Assembly (NCBI RefSeq): GCF_003952365.1 | Contig: NZ_CP034443.1 | Coordinates: 496,001 to 560,000 of the forward strand | From: Mesorhizobium sp. M9A.F.Ca.ET.002.03.1.2 | GTDB taxonomy: Bacteria > Pseudomonadota > Alphaproteobacteria > Rhizobiales > Rhizobiaceae | Reading direction: 5' to 3' | DNA length: 64,000 nt | Part shown: positions 45,463 to 54,692 of the stretch, piece after piece | How positions within the stretch are numbered: position 1 is the stretch's first letter | How the letters are laid out: every line of letters begins with the position of its first letter | The notes under the pieces: model-generated | The model's database searches: none | Seen by the model: the letters and a program-made list of their open reading frames with translations, nothing else | What the model was told of the DNA's origin: nothing | Translations under genes and position numbers: made by a program

Positions 45463-46404
45463 TCAAAGCCGCCCCAGCCTTTCCAGCAGCAGCGCGAAGA
45501 AGGCGTCGTGATCGATGTCGCGCATCACCGTGGCGTTCTTCGGCCGTTTGGTGACGCCCCACCAGTCGATTACGGTCATGCCCATGGTAAGCTCCGAGGC
45601 GGTTTCCACGGTGACGTTGCAGTTGCGGCCCTTGAACAGCTCCGGCTTCAACAGATAGGCGATGACGCAGGGGTCGTGCAGCGGACCGCCGTCGGTGCCG
45701 TATTTCTCCTCGTCGAAGCGCTCGAAGAATTCCAGCATCTCCGCCGTGGCCATGCCGACCCTGGTGCCGAGCTTGCGGAAGGCTTGAGTGCGCTTGGCCG
45801 TGGTCAGCGCCTTGTGGGTGACGTCGAGCGGCATCATAACGACCGGGATGCCGGATTTGAACACGACATTGGCGGCATGCGGGTCGACATAGATGTTGAA
45901 TTCGGCGGTCGGCGTGACATTGCCGCCCTCGAAGAAGCCGCCGCCCATCAGCACGATTTCCTTGACGCGCGGCGCGATCTTCGGCTCGCGGATCAGCGCC
46001 AGCGCGATGTTGGTGAGCGGCCCGAGCGCGCAGAGCGTGATCGTGCCACTCTCTTCCTTCATCAGCGTCTCGACGATGAAATCGACCGCGTACTGGTCCT
46101 GCAGCTTCATTGTCGGTTCGGGCAATTGCGGTCCGTTGAGCCCGGTCTCGCCATGCACCTCCTCGGCGGTGACAAGTTCGCGCGCCAGCGGCCGGATGGC
46201 GCCGGCATAGACCTTCATGTCAGGCCTGCCGGCCAGTTCACAGATCTTGCGTGCATTCTTTTCGGTGAGCCTCAGCGGCACATTGCCGGCAACTGCGGTG
46301 ATGCCGACGATCTCCAACTCGGCGCTGCCGAGCGCCAGCAATATGGCGACGGCATCATCCTGGCCGGGATCCGTGTCGATGATGATCTTGCGGGATTTGG
46401 GCAT
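45463..46404 (-). CDS. Nucleoside hydrolase
   Basis: The enzyme hydrolyses nucleosides to base and ribose. The 313-residue protein has the signature 'DTDPGQDDAVAI' (residues about 8-19), which binds calcium, and the further ligands in 'EFNIYVDPHAANVV' and 'HDPCVIAYLL'. ATG 46404 starts just before the signature. It complements the phosphorolytic enzymes of the first block: ribose released could go to rbsK. It is divergent from hsp20. Confidence 0.94.
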   Translation of the reverse strand: MPKSRKIIIDTDPGQDDAVAILLALGSAELEIVGITAVAGNVPLRLTEKNARKICELAGRPDMKVYAGAIRPLARELVTAEEVHGETGLNGPQLPEPTMKLQDQYAVDFIVETLMKEESGTITLCALGPLTNIALALIREPKIAPRVKEIVLMGGGFFEGGNVTPTAEFNIYVDPHAANVVFKSGIPVVMMPLDVTHKALTTAKRTQAFRKLGTRVGMATAEMLEFFERFDEEKYGTDGGPLHDPCVIAYLLKPELFKGRNCNVTVETASELTMGMTVIDWWGVTKRPKNATVMRDIDHDAFFALLLERLGRL

Positions 46405-46450
46405 TTCAATTCCTTGTTTGGGGAGTCTTTTTGGGCGGGACTTTTGACGG

Positions 46451-46479
46451 CTTGAACTTGGCCCCGGGGCGGACCATAT
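46451..46479 (+). promoter_or_regulatory. Sigma-32 type promoter for hsp20
   Basis: CTTGAAC (46451-46457) and GACCATAT (46472-46479) are separated by 14 bp, close to the heat-shock consensus CTTGAAA-N11/15-CCCCATNT. A transcript would begin near 46486. Confidence 0.6.
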
Positions 46480-46485
46480 CAAGAC

Positions 46486-46547
46486 CATCGGGAAAAATGC
46501 CATCCGGGTTTTTCCACTTTATGTCGCTCTTGAGAGGACAATGTAAC
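46486..46547 (+). promoter_or_regulatory. ROSE-like RNA thermometer in the hsp20 leader
   Basis: The leader has two hairpins. The first pairs GGAAAAA (46491-46497) with TTTTTCC (46509-46515). The second, GTCGCTCTTGAGAGGAC (46523-46539), pairs GTC with GAC and CTC with GAG, with one bulged G, so that the Shine-Dalgarno AGGA is occluded. The UCGCU motif facing the Shine-Dalgarno and the bulged G are hallmarks of ROSE elements that control rhizobial small heat shock genes. Melting at high temperature would free the ribosome binding site, 9 bp from ATG 46548. Confidence 0.72.
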
Positions 46548-46973
46548 ATGAGCCGAATGACGCCTTTTTCCAGCCCGCTTCTCCTGGGCTTCGACGCCAT
46601 GGAAAAGACCTTGGAGCGTCTGGCGAAGTCGGGTGACAGCTACCCTCCCTACAACATCGAGCGCCTCAACGGTGCCGACGGCAAGACCGAAAGGTTGCGT
46701 ATCACCCTCGCTGTCGCTGGTTTCGCGGAAAACGATCTCGATGTGACCACGGAGGAGAACCAGTTGGTTGTGCGCGGTCGTCAGAACGACGACACCGAGC
46801 GCGAATTTCTTCATCGCGGCATCGCCGCGCGCCAGTTTCAGCGCTGTTTCGTGCTGGCCGACGGCATGCGGGTGATCGCGGCGGAGCTGAAGAACGGCCT
46901 TTTGTCGATCGATCTCGATCGGCCCGAGTCCGAACGGCTGGTACGGAAAATAAACATATCGGTGAAAGACTGA
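46548..46973 (+). CDS. Small heat shock protein Hsp20, class A (IbpA/HspA-like)
   Basis: The 141-residue chaperone has the N-terminus 'PFSSPLLLGFDAMEKTLERL' typical of rhizobial class A small heat shock proteins. An alpha-crystallin domain follows with 'YPPYNIERL', 'LRITLAVAGFAENDLDV' and the conserved region 'ADGMRVIAAELKNGLLSIDL'. It holds unfolding proteins and prevents aggregation. Its expression is probably under sigma-32 and a ROSE-like thermometer. It is followed by the DUF1150 gene 64 bp later. Confidence 0.93.
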   Translation: MSRMTPFSSPLLLGFDAMEKTLERLAKSGDSYPPYNIERLNGADGKTERLRITLAVAGFAENDLDVTTEENQLVVRGRQNDDTEREFLHRGIAARQFQRCFVLADGMRVIAAELKNGLLSIDLDRPESERLVRKINISVKD

Positions 46974-47037
46974 TCTTACCGATGGCTCTCATGCGGGGCG
47001 GCCTTTGAGCGGCGTCCTCGCGCCAAGGAGGCTTGAA

Positions 47038-47295
47038 ATGACCAGAACTGACGAAAATCTCATCATGACCAGTGGCGAATTCGCCCATCTCGGCGAAGGC
47101 TCGGTCGCCTATCTCAGGAAAGTGTCGAGCGACGATCTGCGCGGCCGTTTCCCGGGCCTCGGCGAAATCGCGCCCGGCCTGGAACTGTGGGCGCTGTTTG
47201 CCGCCAATGGCCAGCCGATCCTGCTTTCGGACGCCCGTGACCGGGCGCTGGCCGGCGCCATGGAAAACGACCTGACCACCGTCGCCATTCACTGA
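47038..47295 (+). CDS. DUF1150 family protein
   Basis: The 85-residue protein matches DUF1150 ('YLRKVSSDDLRGRFPG', 'LELWALFAANGQPILLSDAR'), which in rhizobia regularly follows hsp20 genes. The function is unknown, but the pairing suggests a heat-shock role. AAGGAGG lies just before ATG 47038. It is cotranscribed with hsp20 as judged by spacing. Confidence 0.88.
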   Translation: MTRTDENLIMTSGEFAHLGEGSVAYLRKVSSDDLRGRFPGLGEIAPGLELWALFAANGQPILLSDARDRALAGAMENDLTTVAIH

Positions 47296-47325
47296 CGGAA
47301 CGGCACGATCTGGTTGGAAACGGAC

Positions 47326-47347
47326 AGGGCCGCTCACGGCGGCCCTT
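47326..47347. terminator. Hairpin between DUF1150 and ptsN
   Basis: The stem AGGGCCGC/GCGGCCCT with a 5-base loop sits in the convergent gap, followed by TT. It probably ends the hsp20-DUF1150 transcript. Confidence 0.65.
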
Positions 47348-47369
47348 CAATGGATTTAATCAAGAAAGC

Positions 47370-47834
47370 TCAAGCCGCGTGCGAGGCCTGCGTGTCCGAT
47401 AAAAGCGCGTGGATCGCGGCGGCGTCGCGGGTGCCCCTGATCTTGGCCACCGTGTCGGCGTCGCGCAGCACCCGCGCAATGCGCGACAGCGCCTTGAGGT
47501 GGTCGGCGCCGGCGCCTTCGGGCGCCAAAAGCAGGAACACCAGATCGACCGGCTGGTCGTCCAGCGCCTCGAAATCGACAGGCGTCTCCAGCCGGGCGAA
47601 AACCCCGGCGATCCGCTTGACCCCGGCCAGCTTGCCGTGCGGGATGGCAATGCCATTGCCGACACCGGTCGAGCCCAGCCGCTCGCGCTGCAGGATGGTG
47701 TCGAACACCTCCCGTTCCGGAATGCCGGAAATCGCCGCCGCCCTTTCGGACAGCATTTGCAGCAGCTGCTTTTTGGAGTTCGCCTTCAACGCCGGCAAGA
47801 TAGCCGGAACGTTGATAAGATCGCTCAGATCCAT
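47370..47834 (-). CDS. ptsN: PTS IIA-like nitrogen regulatory protein
   Basis: The 154-residue EIIA-Ntr has the phosphoacceptor His in 'GVGNGIAIPHGKLAGVKRI' (about residue 66). It starts 'MDLSDLINVPAILPALKAN'. It receives phosphate from the PtsP-PtsO chain and links carbon/nitrogen status to metabolism and potassium transport. In other bacteria EIIA-Ntr interacts with KdpD, which is noteworthy with a kdp operon in the same window. It is the last gene of rpoN-hpf-ptsN. Confidence 0.94.
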   Translation of the reverse strand: MDLSDLINVPAILPALKANSKKQLLQMLSERAAAISGIPEREVFDTILQRERLGSTGVGNGIAIPHGKLAGVKRIAGVFARLETPVDFEALDDQPVDLVFLLLAPEGAGADHLKALSRIARVLRDADTVAKIRGTRDAAAIHALLSDTQASHAA

Positions 47835-47917
47835 ACTTGAAATCCCTTGTTCGCCTGCCGTCGCCAGCCCTCGCTCTCGCGTGCGGCTGGTTCCTTATCC
47901 CAGTGCGGCCTTGGCCG

Positions 47918-48502
47918 TCATCCCTGCGCGACCTTGGTCGTAGACGGGTCGATCCAGCCGATATTTCCGTCCGGCCGGCGATAGACGATGTTGAGGTGCT
48001 CGTTTCCGGCGTTGCGGAAGACGAGGACCGGGCTGTCCTTGGCATCGAGCTCGATCACGGCTGACGCCACTGACATGGTCCGCAGCGTCAAGGTTGATTC
48101 GGCGACGATGGCCGGCGCGAAATTCTCCGGCAGGTCCTCATCATCATCGGCAAGCGGCGCCATCACCGTATAGGCGACGTCGGTGGGTTCGCCGTTGGCA
48201 TTGCCTGAATTATGCGACTTCAGCCGACGCTTGTAGCGCCGAAGGCGGGTTTCGAGGCGATCGGACGCGGCCTCGAAAGCGAGCGTCGGGTCCTGAGCTT
48301 CACCGGTCGCCTGCAACGAAGCGCCGGAATCCAGCCGGATCATGCAATCGGCCGTGTAGCGCGACCCCGATTTGACGACTACGATTTGCCCCGAAAAGCC
48401 CCGATCGAAATATTTCCCGATCACTTCCCCGACACGTTCGTTGATGCGCGTACGGAACGCATCGCCGACATCCATGTGTTTTCCCGATATGCGCAATGTC
48501 AT
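47918..48502 (-). CDS. hpf: Ribosome hibernation promoting factor, long form
   Basis: The 194-residue protein has an N-terminal ribosome-binding domain ('MTLRISGKHMDVGDAFRTRI') and the C-terminal dimerisation domain of long HPF ('ASAVIELDAKDSPVLVFRNA', 'NIVYRRPDGNIGWIDPST'). It dimerises 70S ribosomes into inactive 100S in resting cells. It lies between rpoN and ptsN, the usual order; the gap to rpoN is 266 bp with a small AGCCCG/CGGGCT hairpin at 48685-48707. Confidence 0.93.
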   Translation of the reverse strand: MTLRISGKHMDVGDAFRTRINERVGEVIGKYFDRGFSGQIVVVKSGSRYTADCMIRLDSGASLQATGEAQDPTLAFEAASDRLETRLRRYKRRLKSHNSGNANGEPTDVAYTVMAPLADDDEDLPENFAPAIVAESTLTLRTMSVASAVIELDAKDSPVLVFRNAGNEHLNIVYRRPDGNIGWIDPSTTKVAQG

Positions 48503-48768
48503 CTGAAAACTGACCTTCCTTGCTCAGGCTTCAAACTGTCCCGAGTTTATACCCGTGGTCTGTGCGCACAAGCTTTGCGGCGTCACTTGCGCCGATTTTA
48601 AATCCGAACTTTCCGGTTGATCACAAGCCGCCTTTTTGACCGTCCCGTGGCCAACGTCGTGGCGGACCATCCGCATGCGGGCAGTAGCCCGTCTCATGCG
48701 GGCGGGCTTCTAGCCACTTCGTTACGGCTTGTCAATGAAGCGCGAAAGCTGTGGAAATTCCGCGGGGA

Positions 48769-50295
48769 TCAACGCCCGGCGCTGGCCAAAGCGCGTTTTT
48801 CACGCCGTCGCTGCACCGACGACGGAATATTCATGCTCTCCCGGTACTTGGCGACAGTACGCCTGGCGATATCGACGCCGTTTTCCCGCAACATGTCCAC
48901 AATCGCGTCGTCGGAAAGCACGTCGACAGGCTTCTCCTCGTCGATCAACTGCTTGATGCGATCGCGCACGGCTTCCGACGAATGCGCGTCGCCGCCACCC
49001 GACGAAGCGATCGAGGCGGTGAAGAAATAGCGCAGTTCGAACACGCCGCGTGGCGTCAGCATGTATTTGTTCGCGGTGACCCGGCTGACGGTCGATTCGT
49101 GCATGCCGATGGCGTCGGCCACCATGCGCAGGTTGAGCGGCTTCAGGTGACGCACGCCATGGACGAGGAAAGCATCCTGCTGGCGCACGATTTCCGAGGC
49201 GACCTTGAGGATGGTCTTCGCCCGCTGGTCGAGGCTGCGAGTCAGCCAGTTGGCGTTCTGCAGGCATTCCGCCAGGAAATCCTTTTCCGTCTGGTTCTTC
49301 GCATGCGGTGAAACCTGGGCGAAATAGATATGATCGACCAGCACGCGCGGCAGCGTTTCGGCGTTGAGTTCGACCACCCAGCTCCCGTCATTGGCCGCCC
49401 GCACTTCGACATCGGCGATGATGGCGTCGCTGGTGCCGCCCGAAAACGCCATCCCCGGGCGCGGATCGAGCGCGCGTATCTCGGCCAGCATGTCGAGCAA
49501 ATCCTCCTCGTCGACCCCGCAAATCCGTTTCAGGGTCTGGAAGTCGCGCCGCGCCAGGAGCTCGAGATTGGCGATCAAAGCCTTCATTGCCGGATCGAGG
49601 CGGTCGCGGACGGCAAGCTGCAGCGACAGACATTCGGCGAGGTCGCGGGCAAAGATGCCGGCTGGCTCGAATGCCTGGCAGACCGCGAGCACATTCGTCA
49701 CCGCCGCTCTGTCGGTGCCGAGACGGGCGGCGATTTCCTCGATGTCGGCGCGCATATAGCCAGCCTCGTCGAGGCCATCGGCAAGTTCGCCGGCGATCAG
49801 GCGTGCCGCCGGGTCGGTAAAGGCAAGCGCGACCTGTTCGCCGACATGCTCGCGCAGCGTGATGGCGGTAGCCGCCATGTCTCCGACGTCGAAGCCGTCG
49901 GACGAGGACATGGAACCGCTGCCGGAGGCCGATTTCCACTGAGCCGTCAGGTCGGGACCGAGCCGCTCTGCTGTGCCGGGATCGTCGGGGAACAGATTTT
50001 CCAGCGAAGCATCGAGCTTTTCCGAGATCGCCTCGGCGCTCCACGCCGTTTCCGTTTCGAACCAGTCGCCATTGGCGGCCTCGTCCGGCGCGGCGTCGAT
50101 CTTCTGCGCCTGGTCGCTGGCAGCATCGTCCTGCGGCTCGGCGCGTTCGAGCAGAGGATTGCGCTCGATCTCGTCGTCGATGAAGCGTTCCAGCTCGATA
50201 TGGGTGAACTGCAGCAGCCGGATCGACTGCATCAGCTGAGGTGTCATCACCAGCGATTGGGACTGTCGTAGCTGTAGTTTTGCCGCCAATGCCAT
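48769..50295 (-). CDS. rpoN: RNA polymerase sigma-54 factor
   Basis: The 508-residue factor has the Gln-rich region I ('LAAKLQLRQSQSLVMTPQLM', 'LLQFTHIELERFIDDEIERN'). The core-binding region follows, then the helix-turn-helix ('LRMVADAIGMHESTVSRVTA') and the RpoN box 'ARRTVAKYRESMNIPSS' near the C-terminus. It directs transcription from -24/-12 promoters for nitrogen fixation and assimilation, dicarboxylate uptake and more. It lies downstream of lptB and upstream of hpf. Confidence 0.96.
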   Translation of the reverse strand: MALAAKLQLRQSQSLVMTPQLMQSIRLLQFTHIELERFIDDEIERNPLLERAEPQDDAASDQAQKIDAAPDEAANGDWFETETAWSAEAISEKLDASLENLFPDDPGTAERLGPDLTAQWKSASGSGSMSSSDGFDVGDMAATAITLREHVGEQVALAFTDPAARLIAGELADGLDEAGYMRADIEEIAARLGTDRAAVTNVLAVCQAFEPAGIFARDLAECLSLQLAVRDRLDPAMKALIANLELLARRDFQTLKRICGVDEEDLLDMLAEIRALDPRPGMAFSGGTSDAIIADVEVRAANDGSWVVELNAETLPRVLVDHIYFAQVSPHAKNQTEKDFLAECLQNANWLTRSLDQRAKTILKVASEIVRQQDAFLVHGVRHLKPLNLRMVADAIGMHESTVSRVTANKYMLTPRGVFELRYFFTASIASSGGGDAHSSEAVRDRIKQLIDEEKPVDVLSDDAIVDMLRENGVDIARRTVAKYRESMNIPSSVQRRREKRALASAGR

Positions 50296-50494
50296 GGTTC
50301 GGTTTCAAACGCCCCGTCTACGCATCCAGACTGCCGGAAAGATTTTCCTCGGTCGGGCATAAGAACTGGCCCGGCTTTTGCTTGTCAAGGCGACGGCGAT
50401 CAAAACTCGCCTGTCGGTGCGTTATTCGGACGAGAAATCGGAGAAAAGGACCTGTCCCGCGCCAAAAATCGCTCTCGAACAGGAATTCTCAACT

Positions 50495-51313
50495 TCAGAG
50501 TGTAAAGCCCTCACCGAGATAAAGCCGCCGCACATCCGGGTTTGCGACAATTTCATCGGCCCGGCCATGGGTCAGCACCTGACCCGCATGGATGATGTAG
50601 GCGCGGTCGATCAGTCCGAGCGTTTCACGGACATTGTGATCGGTGATGAGCACGCCGATGCCCCGCGCCGTCAGGTGGCGCACAAGTTGCTGGATATCGG
50701 CGACGGCGATCGGGTCGATGCCGGCGAAAGGCTCGTCGAGCAGCATGTATGCGGGGCGGGTCGCCAGTGCGCGTGCGATTTCAAGGCGCCGCCGCTCGCC
50801 GCCGGAAAGCGACAGCGACGGGGCCTTGCGCAGATGGCTGATATGGAACTCCTCGAGCAGTTCGTCGAGATTGCGCTCGCGCTCCTTGCGGCTCTTTTCG
50901 ACCACTTCGAGCACGGCACGGATGTTTTGCTCGACGCTCAGGCCGCGAAAGATCGACGCCTCCTGCGGAAGGTAGCCGATGCCGAGGCGAGCGCGGCGGT
51001 ACATCGGCATCGAGGTGACGTCGAAGCCATCGATTTCGATTGTGCCTTCGTCGACCGGCACAAGGCCGGTGACCATGTAGAAGCAGGTCGTCTTGCCGGC
51101 GCCGTTGGGACCGAGCAGCCCGACCGCCTCGCCGGCGCGCACGCCGATCGTCACGCCGCTGACGACTTTGCGGCCCTTGTAGCTCTTGGTCAGGCCCTTC
51201 GCGATCAGGGTTCCCTTGAACTTTGCCGTATCGACGGTGACCGTGGCCGGTGCCGCAAGTTTGCTGGCGGCGCGTCCTGGAAGACGCGCCATCAGCGATG
51301 CTACGTCGACCAT
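50495..51313 (-). CDS. lptB: LPS export ABC transporter ATP-binding protein LptB
   Basis: The 272-residue ABC ATPase has Walker A 'GPNGAGKTT', signature '[20 protein letters not shown]' and Walker B '[14 protein letters not shown]'. The N-terminal 40 residues are an extension before the core ('[20 protein letters not shown]'), seen in rhizobial LptB. It powers extraction of lipopolysaccharide by LptFG. Its ATG shares one base with the lptA stop (TGATG). Confidence 0.95.
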   Translation of the reverse strand: MVDVASLMARLPGRAASKLAAPATVTVDTAKFKGTLIAKGLTKSYKGRKVVSGVTIGVRAGEAVGLLGPNGAGKTTCFYMVTGLVPVDEGTIEIDGFDVTSMPMYRRARLGIGYLPQEASIFRGLSVEQNIRAVLEVVEKSRKERERNLDELLEEFHISHLRKAPSLSLSGGERRRLEIARALATRPAYMLLDEPFAGIDPIAVADIQQLVRHLTARGIGVLITDHNVRETLGLIDRAYIIHAGQVLTHGRADEIVANPDVRRLYLGEGFTL

Positions 51314-51912
51314 CAGGGCTTCGCCGTTCTCGACTTCGGTGGCGTGATCGACATCATGACGCGCCCACCCCCGCAGGGATCGACCTGTGCCAGGCCGCTC
51401 TTCATCTGCACGGTGAGCTTGCAGCCGACCAGCACATTGTCGCCTTGCGAGAGCACGACCTTGCTGCCTGAAAGCACCAGCACTTCCGTCTTCATGTCGA
51501 AGCTGCCGCGGTCGCCGGTGGCGACCTGATCGTCCGATTTTATGTAGACCTTGTTGTCGACCTCCAGACGGTCGATGTCGGCCGAGCCGGTCATCGCGGC
51601 ACCTGCGGCCTCCGCGCCCTTGGCGGCAGCGCCGGCATCCCTGACGTAATAGACCGTCATCTTGCCGGACTTGAGCACGGTCGGCCCCTGGACGACGCTT
51701 ACATTGCCTGTGAACACGGCGACGCTGTCCGCCTGGCGGACCTCGAGCTTGTCGCTTTCGATCTGGATGGGCTTGTCGCCGGACAGTTTGAGGCCAGACA
51801 ATTGCCTGGTGGTGTTGGACTGCGCCAGGGACGGTTCTATCCCCAGGAACAGCCCCAGGCCCAGCAAGGCCGAAGCCGCGGCTACGAGCTGTATCGAACT
51901 ACTGAGCCGCAT
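51313..51912 (-). CDS. lptA: LPS transport periplasmic protein LptA
   Basis: The 199-residue protein has a signal peptide (residues 1-30, ending 'PSLAQ') and the OstA-like beta fold ('[20 protein letters not shown]', 'MTVYYV', '[20 protein letters not shown]'). It forms the bridge that moves lipopolysaccharide through the periplasm. It overlaps lptC by 14 bp and lptB by 1 bp. Confidence 0.93.
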   Translation of the reverse strand: MRLSSSIQLVAAASALLGLGLFLGIEPSLAQSNTTRQLSGLKLSGDKPIQIESDKLEVRQADSVAVFTGNVSVVQGPTVLKSGKMTVYYVRDAGAAAKGAEAAGAAMTGSADIDRLEVDNKVYIKSDDQVATGDRGSFDMKTEVLVLSGSKVVLSQGDNVLVGCKLTVQMKSGLAQVDPCGGGRVMMSITPPKSRTAKP

Positions 51913-52612
51913 GGGATTCTCCGCTCTTTGCCTCTGCCGCTTTCAAGCTGGCGGGGTCGATGTTGACGCGCACTCTGTTCTCGAAAACCACGATCTTGCC
52001 GTTGTCCTGGACCGACATCGAATCTGCGGTGATCCGCGACCCGCCGCGGCTGACGTCGACCGGGTCATCCGTCTTCATAGTGCCTTTGGCTATGTCGAGA
52101 AAGACCGATTTGAACTTTGCCTCCAAGCCATCGGTGGTGGTTATGGTGACATCGCTGGTCAGGCTCATCGTGTTGCCGTCGCGATTGTAAATGCCGTGCG
52201 AGGCATTGACCGCCGCCACATTGTCGGCAGAGATCGGGAGCTTGGCGTCGATGCCCTCCAGATCGATGATGCCTTGCTTGCTCACGTCCTGTAGGGCGCG
52301 CAAGGCTGTCATGGAATAGGGCAGTTTCTGCTTGGTGAACCCGTTGAGCTTTGGGTTGGCCATCACCAGCTTGCCATTGGCGAAGGCGCTGCCATCGGCC
52401 TGGACCTGGACCGAGACAGGCGCAGCGAGATACGAATAAACTGGGAAAGCGACCGCGATCACGGCAGCGACCAGCGGCACCGCCAGCTTCAAGACACGGA
52501 CACGGCGTGAATGGCGCTGGGCAATGCCGAAGGCATCGGCCCGCGCCGGGCCTACGGCCGGGGGTGCCAACTCCGTCTCGGTGTTGGTCGGTTCGATCGG
52601 TCGCGCTAACAT
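51899..52612 (-). CDS. lptC: LPS export system protein LptC
   Basis: The 237-residue protein has a cytoplasmic N-terminus, one membrane helix ('LKLAVPLVAAVIAVAFPVYS', near residues 41-60) and a periplasmic LptC/OstA-like domain ('GTMKTDDPVDVSRGGSRITA', 'ADSMSVQDNGKIVVFENRVR'). It links LptBFG to LptA. It starts the run lptC-lptA-lptB-rpoN. Confidence 0.92.
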   Translation of the reverse strand: MLARPIEPTNTETELAPPAVGPARADAFGIAQRHSRRVRVLKLAVPLVAAVIAVAFPVYSYLAAPVSVQVQADGSAFANGKLVMANPKLNGFTKQKLPYSMTALRALQDVSKQGIIDLEGIDAKLPISADNVAAVNASHGIYNRDGNTMSLTSDVTITTTDGLEAKFKSVFLDIAKGTMKTDDPVDVSRGGSRITADSMSVQDNGKIVVFENRVRVNIDPASLKAAEAKSGESHAAQ

Positions 52613-52933
52613 GACTGCTTTCTTTTAAACCCCCTGCCGCCAAGCACCCTATAGGTGGGATGCCGACGCCCTCAAGCAAGCACAAGCGGAGGAAAACCGC
52701 AAAAATGTGACGATTGCTGTTGTACAAACGAAAATGAAACCGGCACAACCTGTACATCATACCAGATGCGGGCGGACAGCGTTAGGGCCTGTGGATTGGT
52801 CTTGACGTCCCCTGAAATGCCGGCCCACGAACGTTGAAGACGTCGTCTTTGGCGCAAGCGCGTCAGGAATCGGTAGCCGGGCGCGGATGGTTGCTTTAAA
52901 AGCATCTCTCCCACCCGACTATGAGGCTGAACC
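52613..52933. other. Divergent promoter region between lptC and sppA
   Basis: This 321-bp stretch has no gene. It includes the palindrome TTGTACAA (near 52720) and CTGTACATC close by, and should contain both divergent promoters. In many rhizobia an rnd gene sits upstream of lptC; none is present here. Confidence 0.45.
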
Positions 52934-53887
52934 ATGGCACTGAGAGCCGACGACCTGATCGACCGCCGCCGCCTGCGCCGCAAGCTGACATTTTGGCGCG
53001 TTGCAACGCTTGTTGTCGCAGCAGCCGGGTTGGTTGCCCTTTCGACCTGGATTTACGGTGACGACTTCACCGGCACGGCGGTCGACCATATCGCCAAGGT
53101 CAAGATCGAGGGCACCATCACCGAAGACGACGAACTGATCAAACGGCTGGAAACCATCCGTCAATCCTCGAGGGTGAAAGCTGTGATCCTGTCGATCGAT
53201 TCACCGGGCGGCACCACCGTCGGAGGTGAATCGATTTACGAGGAAGTGCGCAAGCTGGCCGCCGACAAGCCGGTGGTGGCCGAGGTCGGGACATTGGCCG
53301 CATCGGCGGGCTATATGATCGCCACCGCGGCCGATCATATCGTCGCGCGCAAGTCATCGATCGTCGGCTCGATAGGCGTGCTGATCCAGTATCCGGACGT
53401 CAGCGGCCTTATGGACAAGCTCGGCATCAAGCTCGAAGAAGTGAAATCCTCGCCGCTGAAAGCCGCGCCGTCGCCCTTCAAGCCGGCCAATGACAACGAA
53501 CGCGCCATGGTCCGCAAGCTCATCCTCGACAGCTACGACTGGTTCGTCGGCATCGTCGCCGAGCGCCGCAACATGACCAAGCCGGAGGCATTGGCGCTGG
53601 CCGATGGCTCGATCTTCACCGGCAGGCAGGCTGTCGCCAACAAATTGATCGACGCGGTCGGCGGCGAGACCGAAGCGATCGACTGGCTCGCAACCAAGGG
53701 CGTCGACGCCAAGCTCGAGGTGGTGGAGTGGAAGGATACGGAAGGCGGCAGCTTGCTGTTCTCGAAGGCGATGGCGCAAACCATCGGCAGTGCGCTCGGC
53801 CTGCCCGACTATGGCGGCGACATCATTCGCGAACTTGGTGCCGACCGCTTGTTTCTTGACGGTCTCGTTTCCGTCTGGCACCCTTGA
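52934..53887 (+). CDS. sppA: Signal peptide peptidase SppA, short form
   Basis: The 317-residue protein has one N-terminal membrane helix ('VATLVVAAAGLVALSTWIYG') and a Ser-Lys peptidase domain: 'ILSIDSPGGTTVGGESIYEE', the nucleophile Ser in 'TLAASAGYMIATAADHIVAR', and the general-base Lys in 'SSPLKAAPSPF'. It degrades cleaved signal peptides in the membrane. The length is that of the single-domain tetramer-plus type. It is upstream of ihfB, a common order in rhizobia. Confidence 0.93.
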   Translation: MALRADDLIDRRRLRRKLTFWRVATLVVAAAGLVALSTWIYGDDFTGTAVDHIAKVKIEGTITEDDELIKRLETIRQSSRVKAVILSIDSPGGTTVGGESIYEEVRKLAADKPVVAEVGTLAASAGYMIATAADHIVARKSSIVGSIGVLIQYPDVSGLMDKLGIKLEEVKSSPLKAAPSPFKPANDNERAMVRKLILDSYDWFVGIVAERRNMTKPEALALADGSIFTGRQAVANKLIDAVGGETEAIDWLATKGVDAKLEVVEWKDTEGGSLLFSKAMAQTIGSALGLPDYGGDIIRELGADRLFLDGLVSVWHP

Positions 53888-53957
53888 GGCGAGTGAAAAA
53901 AGCAAATAAAATCATCCTCATAATTTTGACGACAGTGTTTTCACGGGGAGCCTTCTC

Positions 53958-54242
53958 ATGATCAAGTCCGAACTTGTGCAGATCATCGCCACACGCAACC
54001 CGCACCTTTTCCTGCGCGACGTTGAGAACATTGTCGGCGCGATTTTCGACGAAATCACCGACGCGCTTGCCGAAGGCAACCGAGTCGAGCTGCGCGGTTT
54101 CGGGGCTTTCTCGGTGAAAAACCGCCCCGCCCGCACCGGCCGCAATCCGCGCACCGGCGAATCCGTCGAGGTCGAGGAGAAATGGGTGCCGTTTTTCAAG
54201 ACCGGCAAGGAATTGCGTGAAAGGCTGAACGGCGGCAAATAA
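53958..54242 (+). CDS. ihfB: Integration host factor beta subunit
   Basis: The 94-residue DNA-bending protein of the HU/IHF fold starts '[20 protein letters not shown]'. The DNA-intercalating beta-arm has '[20 protein letters not shown]' with the conserved Pro. It pairs with IhfA and bends DNA at sigma-54 promoters, recombination sites and phage sites. It lies 70 bp after sppA. Confidence 0.95.
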   Translation: MIKSELVQIIATRNPHLFLRDVENIVGAIFDEITDALAEGNRVELRGFGAFSVKNRPARTGRNPRTGESVEVEEKWVPFFKTGKELRERLNGGK

Positions 54243-54323
54243 GCGCCGCGCGGGCTCATGCGCCGTGCCGGCCTTTTCAGTAGGGCTGGCCTTCGGTAGA
54301 GCCCGCTTTCGACAGGAAATTCC

Positions 54324-54656
54324 ATGTTCAATCGTTTCTTGCTCATCGTGGTCTTCGTGCCGCTGGCCGTTATCCTGATTGCGCTGGCCGTCGCCAACCG
54401 CGATCCGGTTGCCTTCACCCTGGACCCGTTCAACCCTGGCAATCCGGCGCTGACGATGACGCTGCCGCTTTTTATCTTCCTGTTCCTGGCACTCGCCATC
54501 GGCATGCTCGTCGGCAGCCTGGCGACATGGGTCAAGCAGGGCCGTTACCGCAAGCTGGCGCGCCAGCGCGGCGTCGAGGCCGAGAACCTGCGCCAGGCGG
54601 TCAGCCGCGCTCCGGTTGCGCCACAAGGCCCGGCGCTGCCGAAGCCGACGAACTGA
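54324..54656 (+). CDS. LapA domain (DUF1049) membrane protein
   Basis: The 110-residue protein has two membrane helices ('FLLIVVFVPLAVILIALAVA', 'LPLFIFLFLALAIGMLVGSL') with a short 'NRDPVAFTLDPF' turn. A basic cytoplasmic tail follows ('WVKQGRYRKLARQRGVEAEN'). This is the LapA/LapB-partner type (formerly YciS), in E. coli linked to LPS assembly control. It lies after ihfB on the same strand, 81 bp away. Confidence 0.87.
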   Translation: MFNRFLLIVVFVPLAVILIALAVANRDPVAFTLDPFNPGNPALTMTLPLFIFLFLALAIGMLVGSLATWVKQGRYRKLARQRGVEAENLRQAVSRAPVAPQGPALPKPTN

Positions 54657-54692
54657 ACTGCCGGGTCGCCGGTTCTCTCTGCGGAGCTTCTC

